Origin: Portunus trituberculatus
Taxonomy: Eukaryota > Arthropoda > Malacostraca > Decapoda > Portunidae
Assembly (NCBI RefSeq): GCF_017591435.1
Contig: NC_059301.1
Location: 36,220,050-36,284,049, forward strand
Direction: 5' to 3'
DNA: 64,000 nt
Below, piece by piece: positions 41,247-54,681 of the stretch (positions are counted from its first letter, which is position 1; each line of letters begins with the position of its first letter). The translations under genes and the position numbers were made by a program. The notes beneath the pieces are model-generated. The model made no database searches and was not told the origin of the DNA. It worked only from the letters and a program-made list of their open reading frames with translations.

Positions 41247-41379
41247 TTACCTATTTGTGTATCTATTTGTGTATTACAGGGCCCGAGCTAAGCTCTCTGT
41301 GTCCTGTCTCCTTGTCTACTCCTGTCATATCTCTCTTTCATCTGACTGACACACACAGCGTCAACGACATCACTGCTCA

Positions 41380-44080
41380 GTTTATTTCACTTATCAATTC
41401 TACGATGCGGGAAACTGTACTTTCTCACGTCATTTAAACAGATGTCCTTTATTAGTTTTTTTCCATGTCCTCGCAGATGATTACTTGTGGTCACCTTTAT
41501 CAATTCTCTGTCCAATATGTCAATCTTGTTCACCAATTTATACATAGTTATCATGTCACCTCTTGTTCTTCTCTCCTATAATGTGGTCAGCCCCAGCTCC
41601 CTCAGTCTTTCCTCATAGTCTAACTCCTTGAATCCTGGTCCCATCCTTGTTGCCAGCCTCTGTACCCTTTCCACCTTCTTCACATTTTTCTTCATATATG
41701 GTGCCTGGATGCAAACTGCATATTCTAACTGGGGTCTTATTAAAATGCATAGTATCTTCTTCATCATTCCTTCATCTAGGTAGTGGAATGCAAGGCCAAT
41801 ATTTTGAAGCATATTATATGTTTTCCCAAATATCTTGTTAATGTGTTTCTCCGGTGACAAAGTGTTTTGCACGGTTACTCCTAAGTCTTTCTCCTCATTG
41901 GTCTCTTTAATTTTCTCATCACCCAGCCTGTAATCCCTGTTTGGTCTGTATCTACTTCTTCCCATTTTCATAACATGGCTCTTGTTTATATTAAATTCCA
42001 TCTGCCACTCTTTACTCCACTCATATATTTTATCAAGATCTTCCTGTAACTTGTTACAATCTTCCACATTCTTTACTCTCCTCATAATTTTAGTATCATC
42101 TGCAAACATATTCATGTAACTGTCAATTCCTACTGGCATATCATTAACATAAATCAAAAACATGATGGGACCAAGCACTGACCCTTGTGGAACTCCACTG
42201 GTTACCTTCTTACACTCGGACTTCCTTCCTCTCACCACTGTTCTCATTTCTCTTCCCACTAAGTAATTTTCCATCCATTTTGCTAGTTTATCATTTACTC
42301 CTCCAATCTTCTTTAGTTTCCACATCAGTCTATTGTGTGGCACTTTATCAAAGGCCTTTCTCAAGTCCAGGTAGATAGCATCCACCCATCCCTCTCTATG
42401 TTGTAGTATGTCAGTCACTCTTGAATAAAAACATAATAAATTGGATACACGATCTTCCTTTTCTGAAACCAAACTGCCTTTCACTCAGAATGTTTTCACT
42501 TTCTAGATACTCACTCCACTTAGCTTTAATTACTTCTTCACATACCTTGCACAATATACTAGTCAACGATACTGGTCTATAATTTAACGGTTCCATTCTA
42601 CTACCATTCTTATATATAGGCACAATGTCAGCTCTTTTCCACTCTTTCGGGACTATTCCTGTTCGTATGGAGGTTTCCACAATATCAAATATGGGGTTCA
42701 ACAATTGATCCTTACATTCTTTAGCAACCTCCCAGATATGCCATCAGGCCCCATTGATTTATTAATATCCAGATTGCTTATAATTTTCCTTACATCTTCC
42801 TTAGTAACCATGATGTCCTGCATTTGCTTTATTTCCGTAGGCCTTTCTCCCATAAAATGCTCCTCCTTTGTAAACACTTTGCAAAAGTTGTCGTTCAAAA
42901 TTTCAGCTATATCTCTAGCATCCTCATATACTTCTTCCCCATTTTTACCTTTTCTATTGCCTCCCTTTATTTTAGTTTTCCATTTATGAATTTGTAAAAC
43001 ATTTTGGGTCACTATCACAGTTTTCCACCACTCTCTGTTCATATTCCTTTTGTGCTGTTCTCCTTACTTCAACATATCTGTTCCTTGCTGTTTTGTAAAC
43101 TTCTCTTGATAATACTTCATTGTTTTTCTTAAGTTTCTTCCGTGCCTTTACTTTGTTCGCTTTTGCTTCTTCACAATTTCCATTAAACCACTGCTTATTA
43201 TTTAAAGTCCTCATTCTGTGATATGGCACAAACTTCTTCACAGCACAGTTATATAAATCCATAAATTTATCATATTTCAATTGCATATCCACTTCCTGGT
43301 ACTCCACAGACCAGTAAATTTCATTAAAGAACTCTCTTATATGGTTGTAATTTAATTTTTCCTCCTTGTACTCCACACTTTTTTCCATGCCTAATTCCGT
43401 ATCCAGCTCAAAGCTTAGGACATTATGATCGCTTTTCCCCAAGGGACATTCATGTTCAATTTCCTCTTTTAGAGATCTGCCCCTGGTAAATACCAAATCC
43501 AACCTTGCTGCAACATATTGTCCCCTCCACCTTGTTGGTGATCTCACCCACTGTGTCATCAAGTTATTTGTTGCTACATTTAACAATTCCTCTGCCCACT
43601 CACCACCATTCACTACTTCATAGCCTTCCCACACTATTTCCTTACAGTTAAAGTCCCCGACTATCATCACTCTATCCTTTCTGATGAGTTCTTGCTTCAT
43701 TCTGTCTAGAGTATTTCTCATCACCATTTGATACTGTTCATATTCCCAAGCACTGGTTCTGGGTGGTATGTATACTGTTATAATATTAATGTCCCTCTTG
43801 CCATCTGTTATAAGCATACTTATCACTTCCTCATTTCTCTTACTATAGTTCACCTCCTTCACTATCAGATCTTCCTTAGTAAGAACCATTATACCACCAC
43901 CTCCTTTATTTTTCTATCATTTCTCCATACTTTGTAGTGTTTTACATCAAACCAATCTAGCTTTATTTCAGGCCTTAACTTTGTTTCCACACACACATTA
44001 TGTCCGGTTCACTGTTTCTTAGGTAATCCATACATTCTAGCCTCTTAGACAGAAATCCATCTATATTCGTGTAAGTCACT
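41380..44080 (-). pseudogene. LINE ORF2, family 2, lightly broken
   Basis: The endonuclease has a 301-codon open piece (43889-42984) with VYIPPRTSAWEYEQ, GDFNCKEIVWEGYE, RLDLVFTRG and LGKSDHNVLSFELD, and an upstream part with stops near 43915. Reverse transcriptase: KSMGPDGISG, YRPVSLTSI and FGFRKGRSC, then a 302-codon open piece (42484-41576) with YLDLRKAFDKVPHNRLMWKL, SGVPQGSVLGPIMFLIYVND and catalytic FADDTKIM. Single frame changes lie near 43000, 42700 and 42450. Confidence 0.88.
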
Positions 44081-44128
44081 TGAATTCCATTCCTAATCTC
44101 TTTCTTCCATGTTTCAGTCTGTGTATGT

Positions 44129-45071
44129 CTATTCCATCTGTTTTATCCACCACTTCTTTAGCCTCCCATTTCTCATCCTCCAAAAACTTGGTCTTTTCCT
44201 CCTCTGTTCTTTCTCATTCTTCTCTCTCACTTCAGTTACAAGCTCTCTCATTTTCATTCTTTCCTCCTGTGTCATATTTCTTCTTATGTAAATTGTTTTG
44301 GTTTCCTCAGAGTCCTTAAGTTTCCAGGCCCTCCTCAACAAGGCCTCAGCTGCCACCTGAGACTTTAATTTCAATTTTAATGGTCTACTCTTGCCTTCTT
44401 CATAAGGTCCTAGTCTCACACTTTCCTCTATTTCAGCATTTAGGCATTCGTCCTCCTCAAAGGTCTTATTCAGTAAAAACTTTATCCTGTCATTTTCCTT
44501 ATCCCTCCTATCTTGCCAATTCCTGTTAGTTTCCTCTCTTAAACCTGTTATGATCAAGTATTTTTACTTTTCAGCAATCTCTCACCACATACTAATTTTC
44601 TTCAAAGCCTTAACCATTTCACTCTGTGTAATCACTTTATTTTCTTCTTGCTTTTTCATTATCTCTTTGAAGGACTTCTGTACTTCTTCGTTTTCATATT
44701 TCACTTCCTTCATTTTATCAATTAGGTTGAGGCACTCCTCCTTCCCTAAGTCACCTTCGGATATTTTCTTTTCCATTTCAAGTAGTTTAGCCTTCATTTT
44801 GTCACATTGTTTCCTTAGATGCTGATTTTCTTTTTCCATTTCCACTTTCCTTTTCAGTAATTCCTTGTTCTCCTCGTTAACATGTAGATTTCTTTTTGAA
44901 GGTATCATTCTCCGCTATAACTCTATCTAACTTCTCTTCTATAGATCTAATATTGACAAACTTACTCTCTAAGGCTTGAATTCTTGAATCCATGTCCAAT
45001 TTGTTTAATCCACTTGGAGTGGTCAAAAATCCCTCAAAATCTCTCCTGCTTCTAGGTGTCGACGTCATGTT
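44129..45071 (-). pseudogene. LINE ORF1, family 2, lightly broken
   Basis: Begins MTSTPRSRRDFEGFLTTP (45071). Coiled coil across 45000-44600 (ENKELLKRKVEMEKENQHL). The C-terminal part has RLGPYEEGKSRPLKLKLKSQ, then AAEALLRRAW and TIYIRRNMTQEERMKMREL, the RNA-recognition-like module and C-terminal helix. Frame changes at about 44890 and 44570 split it into three pieces. Confidence 0.82.
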
Positions 45072-45321
45072 ACCGCCAGCTGTTTCACACAAAACAAAAA
45101 CATTGCCGACACTCTCTGGTTAGGGACTATTTTCTTTTCATTTGAAAATGGACTATTTTCTGCACTGTTTCAGAGCAGGACACCGACAGGACACTAATTA
45201 CACCCTATAGAGATACCCGGGCCCTGTAAACACTATAGGTAATTGCTCCTTTTCCCTCGTCCTCAGCTGAAGACGAGCTGTCTTCAGGACTCCCACACTC
45301 AGCGGTGGCGCGGCTGTGTGT

Positions 45322-45987
45322 GTATTTTACTTAGTTGTATTTACCTAGTTGTAGTTTTACAGGGCCTGGGCTTTATGCTCGTGTGGCCCCGTCTCCATAT
45401 CTACACTTATCCAATCTTACTTTAAAAGTATGCACACTCGTTGCAGACACTACTTCTTCATTTAAACTGTTCCACATCTCAATGCATCTTTTGCGGGAAA
45501 CTATATTTTTTAGCATCTCTCAGACATCTTCCTTTTCTCAGCTTTTTACTATGCAATCTTGTGCTTCAGATGTCATATTCTTCTCTCAGGATCAATTTTT
45601 TATTATCTACTTGGTCCATTCTGTTGATCAATTTATAAACTTGTATCAGGTCTCCTCTCTCCCTTCTTTGTTTTAGGGTTGGTAGATCCATAGCCTTTAG
45701 TCTCTCCTCATATGTCATCCCTTCAAATTCTGGAATCATTCTTGTAGCCATTTTTTGTAGTCACTCCAATTTCCTTATGTGTTTCTTTTTATGAGGGGTT
45801 CACACTACTCCTGCATATTCCAATCTGGGTCTTATTATAGAACTTATCAATTTCTTCATCATTTCTTTGTCCATGCAGTGAAATGCTACTCCAATATTCC
45901 TTAGCAAATTATATGTTTCTCTAAAAATTCTATCAATATGGCTTACTGGGTGATTGTTTTCTTCCATCGTCACTCCTAAGTCCTTTT

Positions 45988-45992
<5 letters not shown>
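45322..45992 (-). mobile_element. LINE copy J5 (family 3), 5'-truncated
   Basis: Tail with two TAGGTAAATACAAC-type units at 45322-45350. Body: RLKAMDLPTLKQRRERGDL and RETYNLLRNIGVAFHCMD. Truncated after CCTTTTCCTTTTG compared with LINE F, exactly where (TG)n 45993-46021 starts. Confidence 0.9.

Positions 45993-46021
<29 letters not shown>
45993..46021. repeat. (TG)n microsatellite at the 5' edge of J5
   Basis: About 14 TG units; the sequence to the right is not LINE. Confidence 0.96.
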
Positions 46022-46055
46022 CAATGTGGGTGGACGCTAGATCACTGAAGACTGC

Positions 46056-46172
<117 letters not shown>

Positions 46173-46387
46173 TATCTTATATCAGAAATGAGAAAGTTAC
46201 CGCTGGCAGCCCTATGCTGTATTTAAACAATGCACATCTTTTAAGCCTCTGAAACAGTTCAAAATCTACCACATAAATCAAATTATTTTGAGACTTTCGT
46301 GAAGTGTGCTTCAATCGAAGAGTGTCACAAGAGACGTGCATATGTGATGAATCTTGTCATACCCAATGAGTATTTATGGATGCTCAC

Positions 46388-46474
46388 CTCTGTCTCAGGA
46401 GTTTTGTCAAATGACTGTCCTGAGGCAATCATCTCAAACTGCTCACTGGGGTCTAGGGAGCCTGTGCTGCCATC
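46388..46474 (-). CDS. Sec31: Sec31 exon 5: short acidic solenoid-linker exon
   Basis: Acceptor TTTCACAG before 46474 and donor GAG|GTGAGC after 46388; 29 codons, phase 0. It encodes an acidic, serine-rich stretch (DGSTGSLDPSEQFEMIASG). This corresponds in position to the variable, acidic, low-conservation segment of animal Sec31A between the first solenoid helices and the GLITQALL motif. It is supported by perfect splice sites, phase and position rather than by sequence similarity. The downstream intron is 14.3 kb and holds a LINE chain. Confidence 0.8.
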
Positions 46475-46875
46475 CTGTGAAATGAAATCAATATATTTTG
46501 TAGAATGACTGACAGAACATGTACAGACAAAAGTAGGCCAAGTTAATTTTCTCTAAAATCTTGATAGTTATTGCTTATAGTGTAAGAGAACAAAAGGATG
46601 CTAGGAAAATATATAAAAATACGTCGAAGATACGCAATAGATTTTTTTCTGATTCTTGGAGCCTAAGGAAAAGCTGAGAGCTGTTGCTCAAGACTGTACT
46701 CACAACATTCACTTCAAGTTGAACATAACCTGAAGAAAGCTGCTAGCAACTCCTAGCAATTACCCATTTTCTATTACAGTATAATGTCTTTAATAGGCAT
46801 TATAACAGATATTTTCAGGAATCTTAATAAGCTGTATGATGACAGAAGTCCTACCTTACTAAATTTGTATAAACA

Positions 46876-47965
<1,090 letters not shown>

Positions 47966-48142
47966 ATTGGCAGTACCCAGATTAGCCATTTTCTCAGCAA
48001 GCACTTCAGCAGTGATGCCTTCAGTCTCAGGAGCAGCAGGACATAGCCGACTGGACACTTGTGTTGTAGAATATCCCAGGAGCTCTCTGATCTTAGCGCG
48101 AGGGGATTCAGCAAAGTTGGCTGCGATGTATTGCCACAGCAT
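47966..48142 (-). CDS. Sec31: Sec31 exon 4: first solenoid helices
   Basis: Acceptor CTCCTAG before 48142 and a strong donor AAT|GTAAGT after 47966; 59 codons, phase 0. It encodes MLWQYIAANFAESPRAKI, then RELLGY, matching VWSFLKVNFEDDSR and LELLGY of animal Sec31A. The open frame continues 38 codons past the donor to a stop. Its first residues (NVSLAP) resemble the human NVAL continuation, so a longer isoform or retained intron is possible. The GTAAGT site was chosen for donor strength and because it keeps phase with exon 5. Confidence 0.9.
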
Positions 48143-48335
48143 CTAGGAGGAGCAGTGAAAGGATTATGTGCAGTACAGTATTCAAGGGAGAGTCAGAGTT
48201 TAGAATGGTCTGACTGTAAGACTTGCATGTGTGAGAAAATTAATAATACAAGAGAGCAGGTCAAAATATGTCAAGAATGAAATACTATTTGTCTATCTTA
48301 GAATAAACACCAATATCATCAGCTAAGGGAGATGT

Positions 48336-48612
48336 AATGGAATCTCAGTTACCAAAAGCTTCCTTTTCAAACAAATAAGTTTTAACAAAATTTCAACTCA
48401 CAATTGCTTCACTTGCATTCATAATTTGGTTCAGGAACGAAGTTACTGATTTCAAATATTACAGAAAAAAAACAAAAGCTGCCATTTATTACTAATTAAT
48501 AGCTTCTACAAATATTTCCTTTCTCTGTATATATTTAGAGAAGAGACACTAATTCAATTTTTTAAATACGTCAGTTAAGCGTTATCCTATTGAAGAGCCT
48601 TGATGCACACTA
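48336..48612. mobile_element. Fragment of the 33441-type TIR element
   Basis: About 275 bases collinear with 33441-33735 (AATGGAATCTCAGTTACC, then GAGCCTTGATGCACAC). It is cut off on the right by LINE fragment H. Confidence 0.72.
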
Positions 48613-48998
48613 AGAGATTTTTTGCATTCAGGAGTGATCTGCCTATGTTACAAGATAGAAGGGAACTTGGGGACCTAATAAAAATGTATAAGATAGTAAA
48701 TAATATTGAAAAGATAGACAAAGAAGACCTGGTGCTGTTGACAGAAGAAGATGGAAGGACAAGAGGACATGAAAAGAAGATCAGGATGAGACAGTGTGTG
48801 AAAGATATTGGAAAATACAGTTTTCCACGCAGAACAGTGGAAAAATGGAATACATTGAATAATGAAGTTGTTACAGCACATAGTGTGCATAACTTTAAAG
48901 AAAAATTAGATAAATGGAAATATGGAGACAGGACACTATAAGCCCCACTCAAACCCTGTACAATACAACTAGGTAAATACGACTAGGTAAATACACAC
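48613..48998 (+). mobile_element. LINE fragment H (family 1), 3' end
   Basis: Plus strand. The ORF2 C-terminus (RSDLPMLQDRRELGDLIKMY, KYSFPRRTVEKWNTLNNEVV, stop at 48941) is open and shows the natural end of family-1 ORF2 (KWKYGDRTL). A tail of two ACTAGGTAAATAC units then (CA)4 follows. It is inserted in the TIR-element fragment. Confidence 0.88.
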
Positions 48999-50539
48999 AC
49001 AAGAGTGCAGCACTGTAAGAGTAGATGTGAAAAATAACAACTCCAACATAAGGAAGATGATGAAGTCCAACTTACCCGGTGATGAATAACAGGGGGAGAG
49101 GGGCCTAAGCAAGTGATCCTGTCTCACAAGTTAGTTTGAGTTTGCATGTGGTAAGGCAGAAAAAGCATGAAAAGGGAAAATATAGGTGGCACTGCTGCCA
49201 ACGTAAACATAAACATGGACGCTAGGCAAAGGGAGATCATTGAAACACCTTTAGAATTATATCAGCTGGCAGGATTTAGCAGGGGCAGAAAATTTTCTGG
49301 ATTCAAAGGGGTGTCACCATATTTTTAATATTTTTTTCTGAAAATTTAGGGGAAAATATTTTTCTTTCTAAAATATGAATATGGTGTTGGCAACATTCTC
49401 TCAAAGATTTGTGGTGAAATTTTTTTTCTAAATTGATTTCTATGAGGAAAATAGATAAAAATATTGCAATCATTAGCAACCTGGTAACACAGGTAATGTT
49501 TCTTTATCAGTCATTGAATTAGAATCTAAGTGCTTTTTTTGTTTTGTTTTTTTATACTGGATAAGAGTAATTATTTTCTGGTAGCATTTAGCAGCCTAAC
49601 TCAGTGACCTGAGCCAGCAGAATGTTGTCATCTGCGAGTCAATGGTCTGTGGACCTCACTAGGGAAAGATTGGGTGTATTGCTCATTAGTAATACACACT
49701 TTCTACTTACCTACGATCCCTGGACTTCCCAAAAATGGCATTTTAGATTGCCACGTTGTTCTTCATTCAATAATAAAGCATTTGGTACAAGTACAAAAAA
49801 GTTAATAAGCAAATCTACTCTTTGGGAAGTTGTAACATCACAAAAAGTTGACTACATAGATTAGCTACATATAGGTGACATACTTGGATTCACACCAGCA
49901 ATATCACTACCTCTCACCTCCAGAAGCGTGACAGTAAACACGAGGTAGTGGTGAAGAGGAAAGAGAAAGTATTTAGACCAAGATTACCAGGAAGCACGTG
50001 TTTAAAGGACAGCCATGTGATCTTTAAACTTAAAAGACCTCTCCTGAAAAAAATCTTTTTTTTTTTTTCATTCAGAAACCTACTACTTTGTTAGTTTTTA
50101 AACAAAATGAGTGATCTTTGTTTTGTTGTAAAGAAGAAATATGTTTCTATTTTTCTAGTGACTGAAATATTTAGCTTCAAACATTTTCTACTATTTTTAT
50201 CTTTATAAATCACCGGGTTGTCAGAGAACTTGTAAATAGGTATTATTTACACTAAGATGGAGAGTATTTAGAGAAAAAATATTCACTAGGAATTGTTCTA
50301 CAATAGTTACTCCTTCATAAAACACAGAGAACAAAACACTCAAACAAAATTACTTGATAGAGAAAGGAAACAAATGTAGTGCATAAAATGTACAAAAATA
50401 CTAATTACTCTAAAAGCAATTTGCATAATTTACTCAAGCACAACATGAATTATATTTAATTATATAAGGGATTTATCCATAAGCTAACCAAAGCAGTAGA
50501 TCACATTTTTATGTTTTGCACGAGAGTAAAATTGGCGAC
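48999..50539. other. Sec31 intron, no gene recognised
   Basis: AT-rich with poly(T) runs near 50060. An 80-codon frame at 49622-49864 is not recognised. Confidence 0.5.
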
Positions 50540-51438
50540 ACTCCCTCAAGGAGGAGAGAACTAATATGAGAAGGATCATCACGGTGGAAAAGGGATATAA
50601 ATGTCCGAGGGAGATGATCACTGTGGTATTCAAGAAGCAGGAACAGCTGAAAGTGGAAAACCAGAAGGTGTGGGAGAAATGTGACATGCTAGCTAATAAA
50701 GTCAAAATGAACAATGAGATGAAGGAAATACTGGATGAAATAAAAAGAAAGAACAGCATCCTTAAAGGCAAATGTGAGAATTATGGGCTGGAATTCCAAG
50801 GATTACAGGATAAACTAAACACTAGTGTGGGGACAGCAAAAGGGATAGGTTAAACCTATCTGAAAGTGGAAAAAGAGAAAGAGCAAGAAGAAAAGTTAAT
50901 TTTGCAGAAGTAGTGAAGCAACAAATAAGGAAGAAAATGAAGGACAGTTAAACAAGTGATCAAAGAAAGGATGAGTTAGTGAGAGATACGGTGGACAAAA
51001 AGAAGTGTATAGTTATATATGAAGTAGAAGAAAAAAAGAACCCCATGAAATTTGTGATTGAAAAGAAGAGAGAGAGAGTAAAGCAAATTATCTCAGTAAT
51101 ATACGATGAAGAAGTCTTAAAAAAAAAAAAAGAGGAAATATACAGACTTGGTAAATATAGTGAGGGGACTAAAAGACCACTAAAAGTTAAAATGAGATCA
51201 CAAGAGGGGGTAGAAGAAATTTTCAGTCTGGAAAACTGGCTGGTAAGGCAGAATATAAAAATATTTGGATAAACAGAGAAAGGAACCAGGAAGAAAGGGA
51301 AAAAGAGAGAGAGCTAAGAAATGAAGCTAAGGGAAAAAATGAAAGACGGAGAATGAGAAGAAGAAATTTTACAGGAGTGTGCTAGACATGAGATTGAGGA
51401 AATGGTATATTCAGGCAGGGGAAGAGAAGTGTTAAGAG

Positions 51439-52288
51439 TAGAGATGTACCGATACCAAAATTTTGGCTGATTCCGATACCGATACCGATACCACTTAATT
51501 GGGCAGATACCGATACTACTACCGATACCGATACCACCGATACCGATACTACTACTTATAGTGAATACTGCACTGGACACCAAGATGAGTTGGTGGACGG
51601 CGAGCGTTATCAGATGGGAGGCTTTGTTTTGGGGGATGCTGTAAGTCTTTCTGAGAACGTTTGTGAAAAAGGAGCAATTCTAGAAGCTTTTTGAAGCCAT
51701 TTGCAAAGGTAAATTACTCGGTAATTGGAATTAATATCTTCTCGGTCTTCTGATTCTTGTCAGTTATTTCAAATTCTTACTTCTTACTCCTTTAGCGACC
51801 ATTTGGTCTTGTGCATTTTCATTATTAATTTTATTGATATTTTGACGATCAAAAATATTTTCAAAATTATTAAAATTGTAAAACAGACAAAATATTAGCA
51901 AAAGAAACTCATTTTGTTGTGTATGTTTCTCATTAATTAAATCTGACATCCTTTGATATTAATTCATTAGATATTAGTAGACCAATTCAGAAAAATGAGC
52001 TTTCACCTAATCTTTTCAATTAAATAGAAAAAAGTTTAGTTTATTCTAAATTTCTAGGTTGTGGCTTATTACCATAGAAAACAGTATTCTATGACATACG
52101 GTAATCACCACGGAAACTTAATACGCCGTATTATATTAATTTGGTATCATCAATATCTTATATCAAATATATCACTAAGTAGTAAATTCCTTTTAGGTAT
52201 CGGAAGTATCGGCATAAAATAAACCGATACCGATACCCCAAAAATGGGCCGATTCCGATACCGATACCGATGCATCAGTAGATCTCTA
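51439..52288 (-). mobile_element. hAT-type non-autonomous element, copy 2 (850 bp)
   Basis: Inverted with respect to copies 1 and 3. Left end TAGAGATGTACCGATACC, right end ...GATCTCTA. Perfect 8-bp target duplication GTTAAGAG at 51431-51438 and 52289-52296. GATACC-type subterminal repeats are at both ends; the (TA)n core and about 550 bases of the interior are missing. Confidence 0.88.
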
Positions 52289-52842
52289 GTTAAGAGTCAT
52301 ATATACAAACTTAGATGGATTTATATCAGGAAGCTTGGAAGTGAGGGATTATATATTAGAAAAAGAAGTTAGGCAAAGACGTCCACATGAATTTTAAAGA
52401 ACAGGGATATAATGTTTGGGGGAGAGACAGAAGGGGAAGAAGCAGGAGGAGTAGTACTGATAATGGAGGAGGTACGGTATGGAGATGGACTGGCAGAGGT
52501 TTTAAACATAACATTTAGGACCACCAGGAGAGAAAGGAGGAGTATCTTAGTGACAAATGTCCCACCAAAGGCTAACATGTGTAGGTTTGACGTACACAAA
52601 GAAATGCAAATAGAATTGTTAAACTGCCTGGACAATATGATAAGGAGGGACAAAAAAGTGCTACTTGTGGGGACCTAAACTGCAAACATGTAAATTGAGA
52701 TGAATTGGATGTAAAAAATTATGCTGGACATTAGGGAAGAAAGTGTTACGACTGGCAATGGTAAACACAATGGATCAAAGGGTGAAGAACTATACAAGGT
52801 AGAGAGGGGAAAAAGAACCATCTGTACTGGATTGGTATTCAC

Positions 52843-52873
<31 letters not shown>

Positions 52874-54149
52874 TTATCCAACCATCAAATATCATAGTCC
52901 AATGGGAAAAAACACCATGTGGATTTAGAAATTACATTTTGAAATGTAATGAAGGATATAAACAAAATAGATTAGATCACACCAAGACAAGTTTTGAAGG
53001 GTTAAGAAATTACTTTGGTAATATTGATTGGGGAGAAAATATGCAAGGTAAGACAGTCCAAGAGAAGTATGAAATACTCCTAGACAAATCTAATAAGGGG
53101 ATAAAGAGATATGTTCCTGAATACAGAGTAAAAAAAAGCAAACACACATGATATAATGCTATAAGTGCAAGAGCTAAAAAATGTAAGGATGCAGCTTGGG
53201 GAAAATTAAGAAAGCAATGAAATGAAGTAAACAGGAAGAAGTGTAAAGAGGCACAGAACGAATATATTAGATTAAGAAGAGAGGAAGAGAGAAATTTTGA
53301 GAAGGATATAGTGAAGAGATGTGAGAAGAAACCCATGCTTTTTTTATATCGAAAAATGACAAACAAGAGACCATTACTAAATTAATTAAGGAAAATAAGA
53401 TATAAGAAAAAATAGAAAAAATCAGTGAACTTATGAATGAGAGGTTAAATCAGTATTTAATGAAGAGGGAGAGTTCCTAGAACCAAGCAACCAAGAGACA
53501 CAACACAGGAAGGATTAAGAAATGTTGTGGTGCAAAAACAGAAAATTAGAGAATTACTAGAAAAGGTGGATGTAAGAAAGACAATAGGGCCAGATGGAGT
53601 GTCAGGATGAACACAAAGAAGGTAGAAAACAACTGGTGGAACCCATTTTGAGGATCTAATGAAAAGCTCTCTAATGGATGGGAAGGTAACAGAGGAATGG
53701 AGAAGAGCAAATATAGTCCTGATATACAAAAGGGGAAAAAAGACTGAGTCCCTAAATTATAGAGCAGTGTCACTAACTAGTGTTGCGGGAAAGGTCTGTG
53801 AAATTGTTATCTAATAAAAATGGTTACAATATCTGGAGGGAAATTAAATAATTAATAACTACCAATTTGGTTTCAGAAAAGGAAGATAACAAATTTACTA
53901 AGCTTTTATACAAGAGCAATAGATGAAGTACAAGGGAGAGATGGATGGGTTGACACAAGTGTATTTAGATATCAAGAAGGCTTTTGACAGAGTATTGACA
54001 GAGTACCACATAGAAGACTCCATTGGGAAAATAGAACACATTGGAGGAATACGGGGGAATATCTTAAATTGGATGACAAACTACTTAGCAGATAGAGAAA
54101 TGAGGACAATGATAAAAGACACCCTATCAAGCTGGAGCACAGTTGCCAG

Positions 54150-54600
54150 TAGAGATGTACTGATGCATCGGTATCGGTATCAGAATTGGCGGTATCGGCC
54201 CATTTTTTGGGTATCAGTATCGGTATTGGTATCAGCTTATTTTATGCCGATACATCCGATACCTAAAAGGAATTTACTACTTAGTGATATATTCAATATA
54301 AGATATTGATGATACCAAATTAATATAATGCGGCGTATTAAGTTTCCGTGGTGATTACCGTATGTCATAGAATACTGTTTTCTGTGGTATTAAGCCACAG
54401 CCTCTAAAATGGACATGTATGAAACGCGTATAGGCTGAACTCCGGCATCCTATCATGAGTCACCACACATTCCCACTGTCTCTCAGTCAGATGCTGCTCC
54501 TCCACCCACACAAAATTCACACAGGTGAAAAGCTTATGTTTTTTAACTATAATCTAAGAATGTCAAACTTCAGATATTGAGAATCCAGCAAAATGATTTG

Positions 54601-54681
<81 letters not shown>

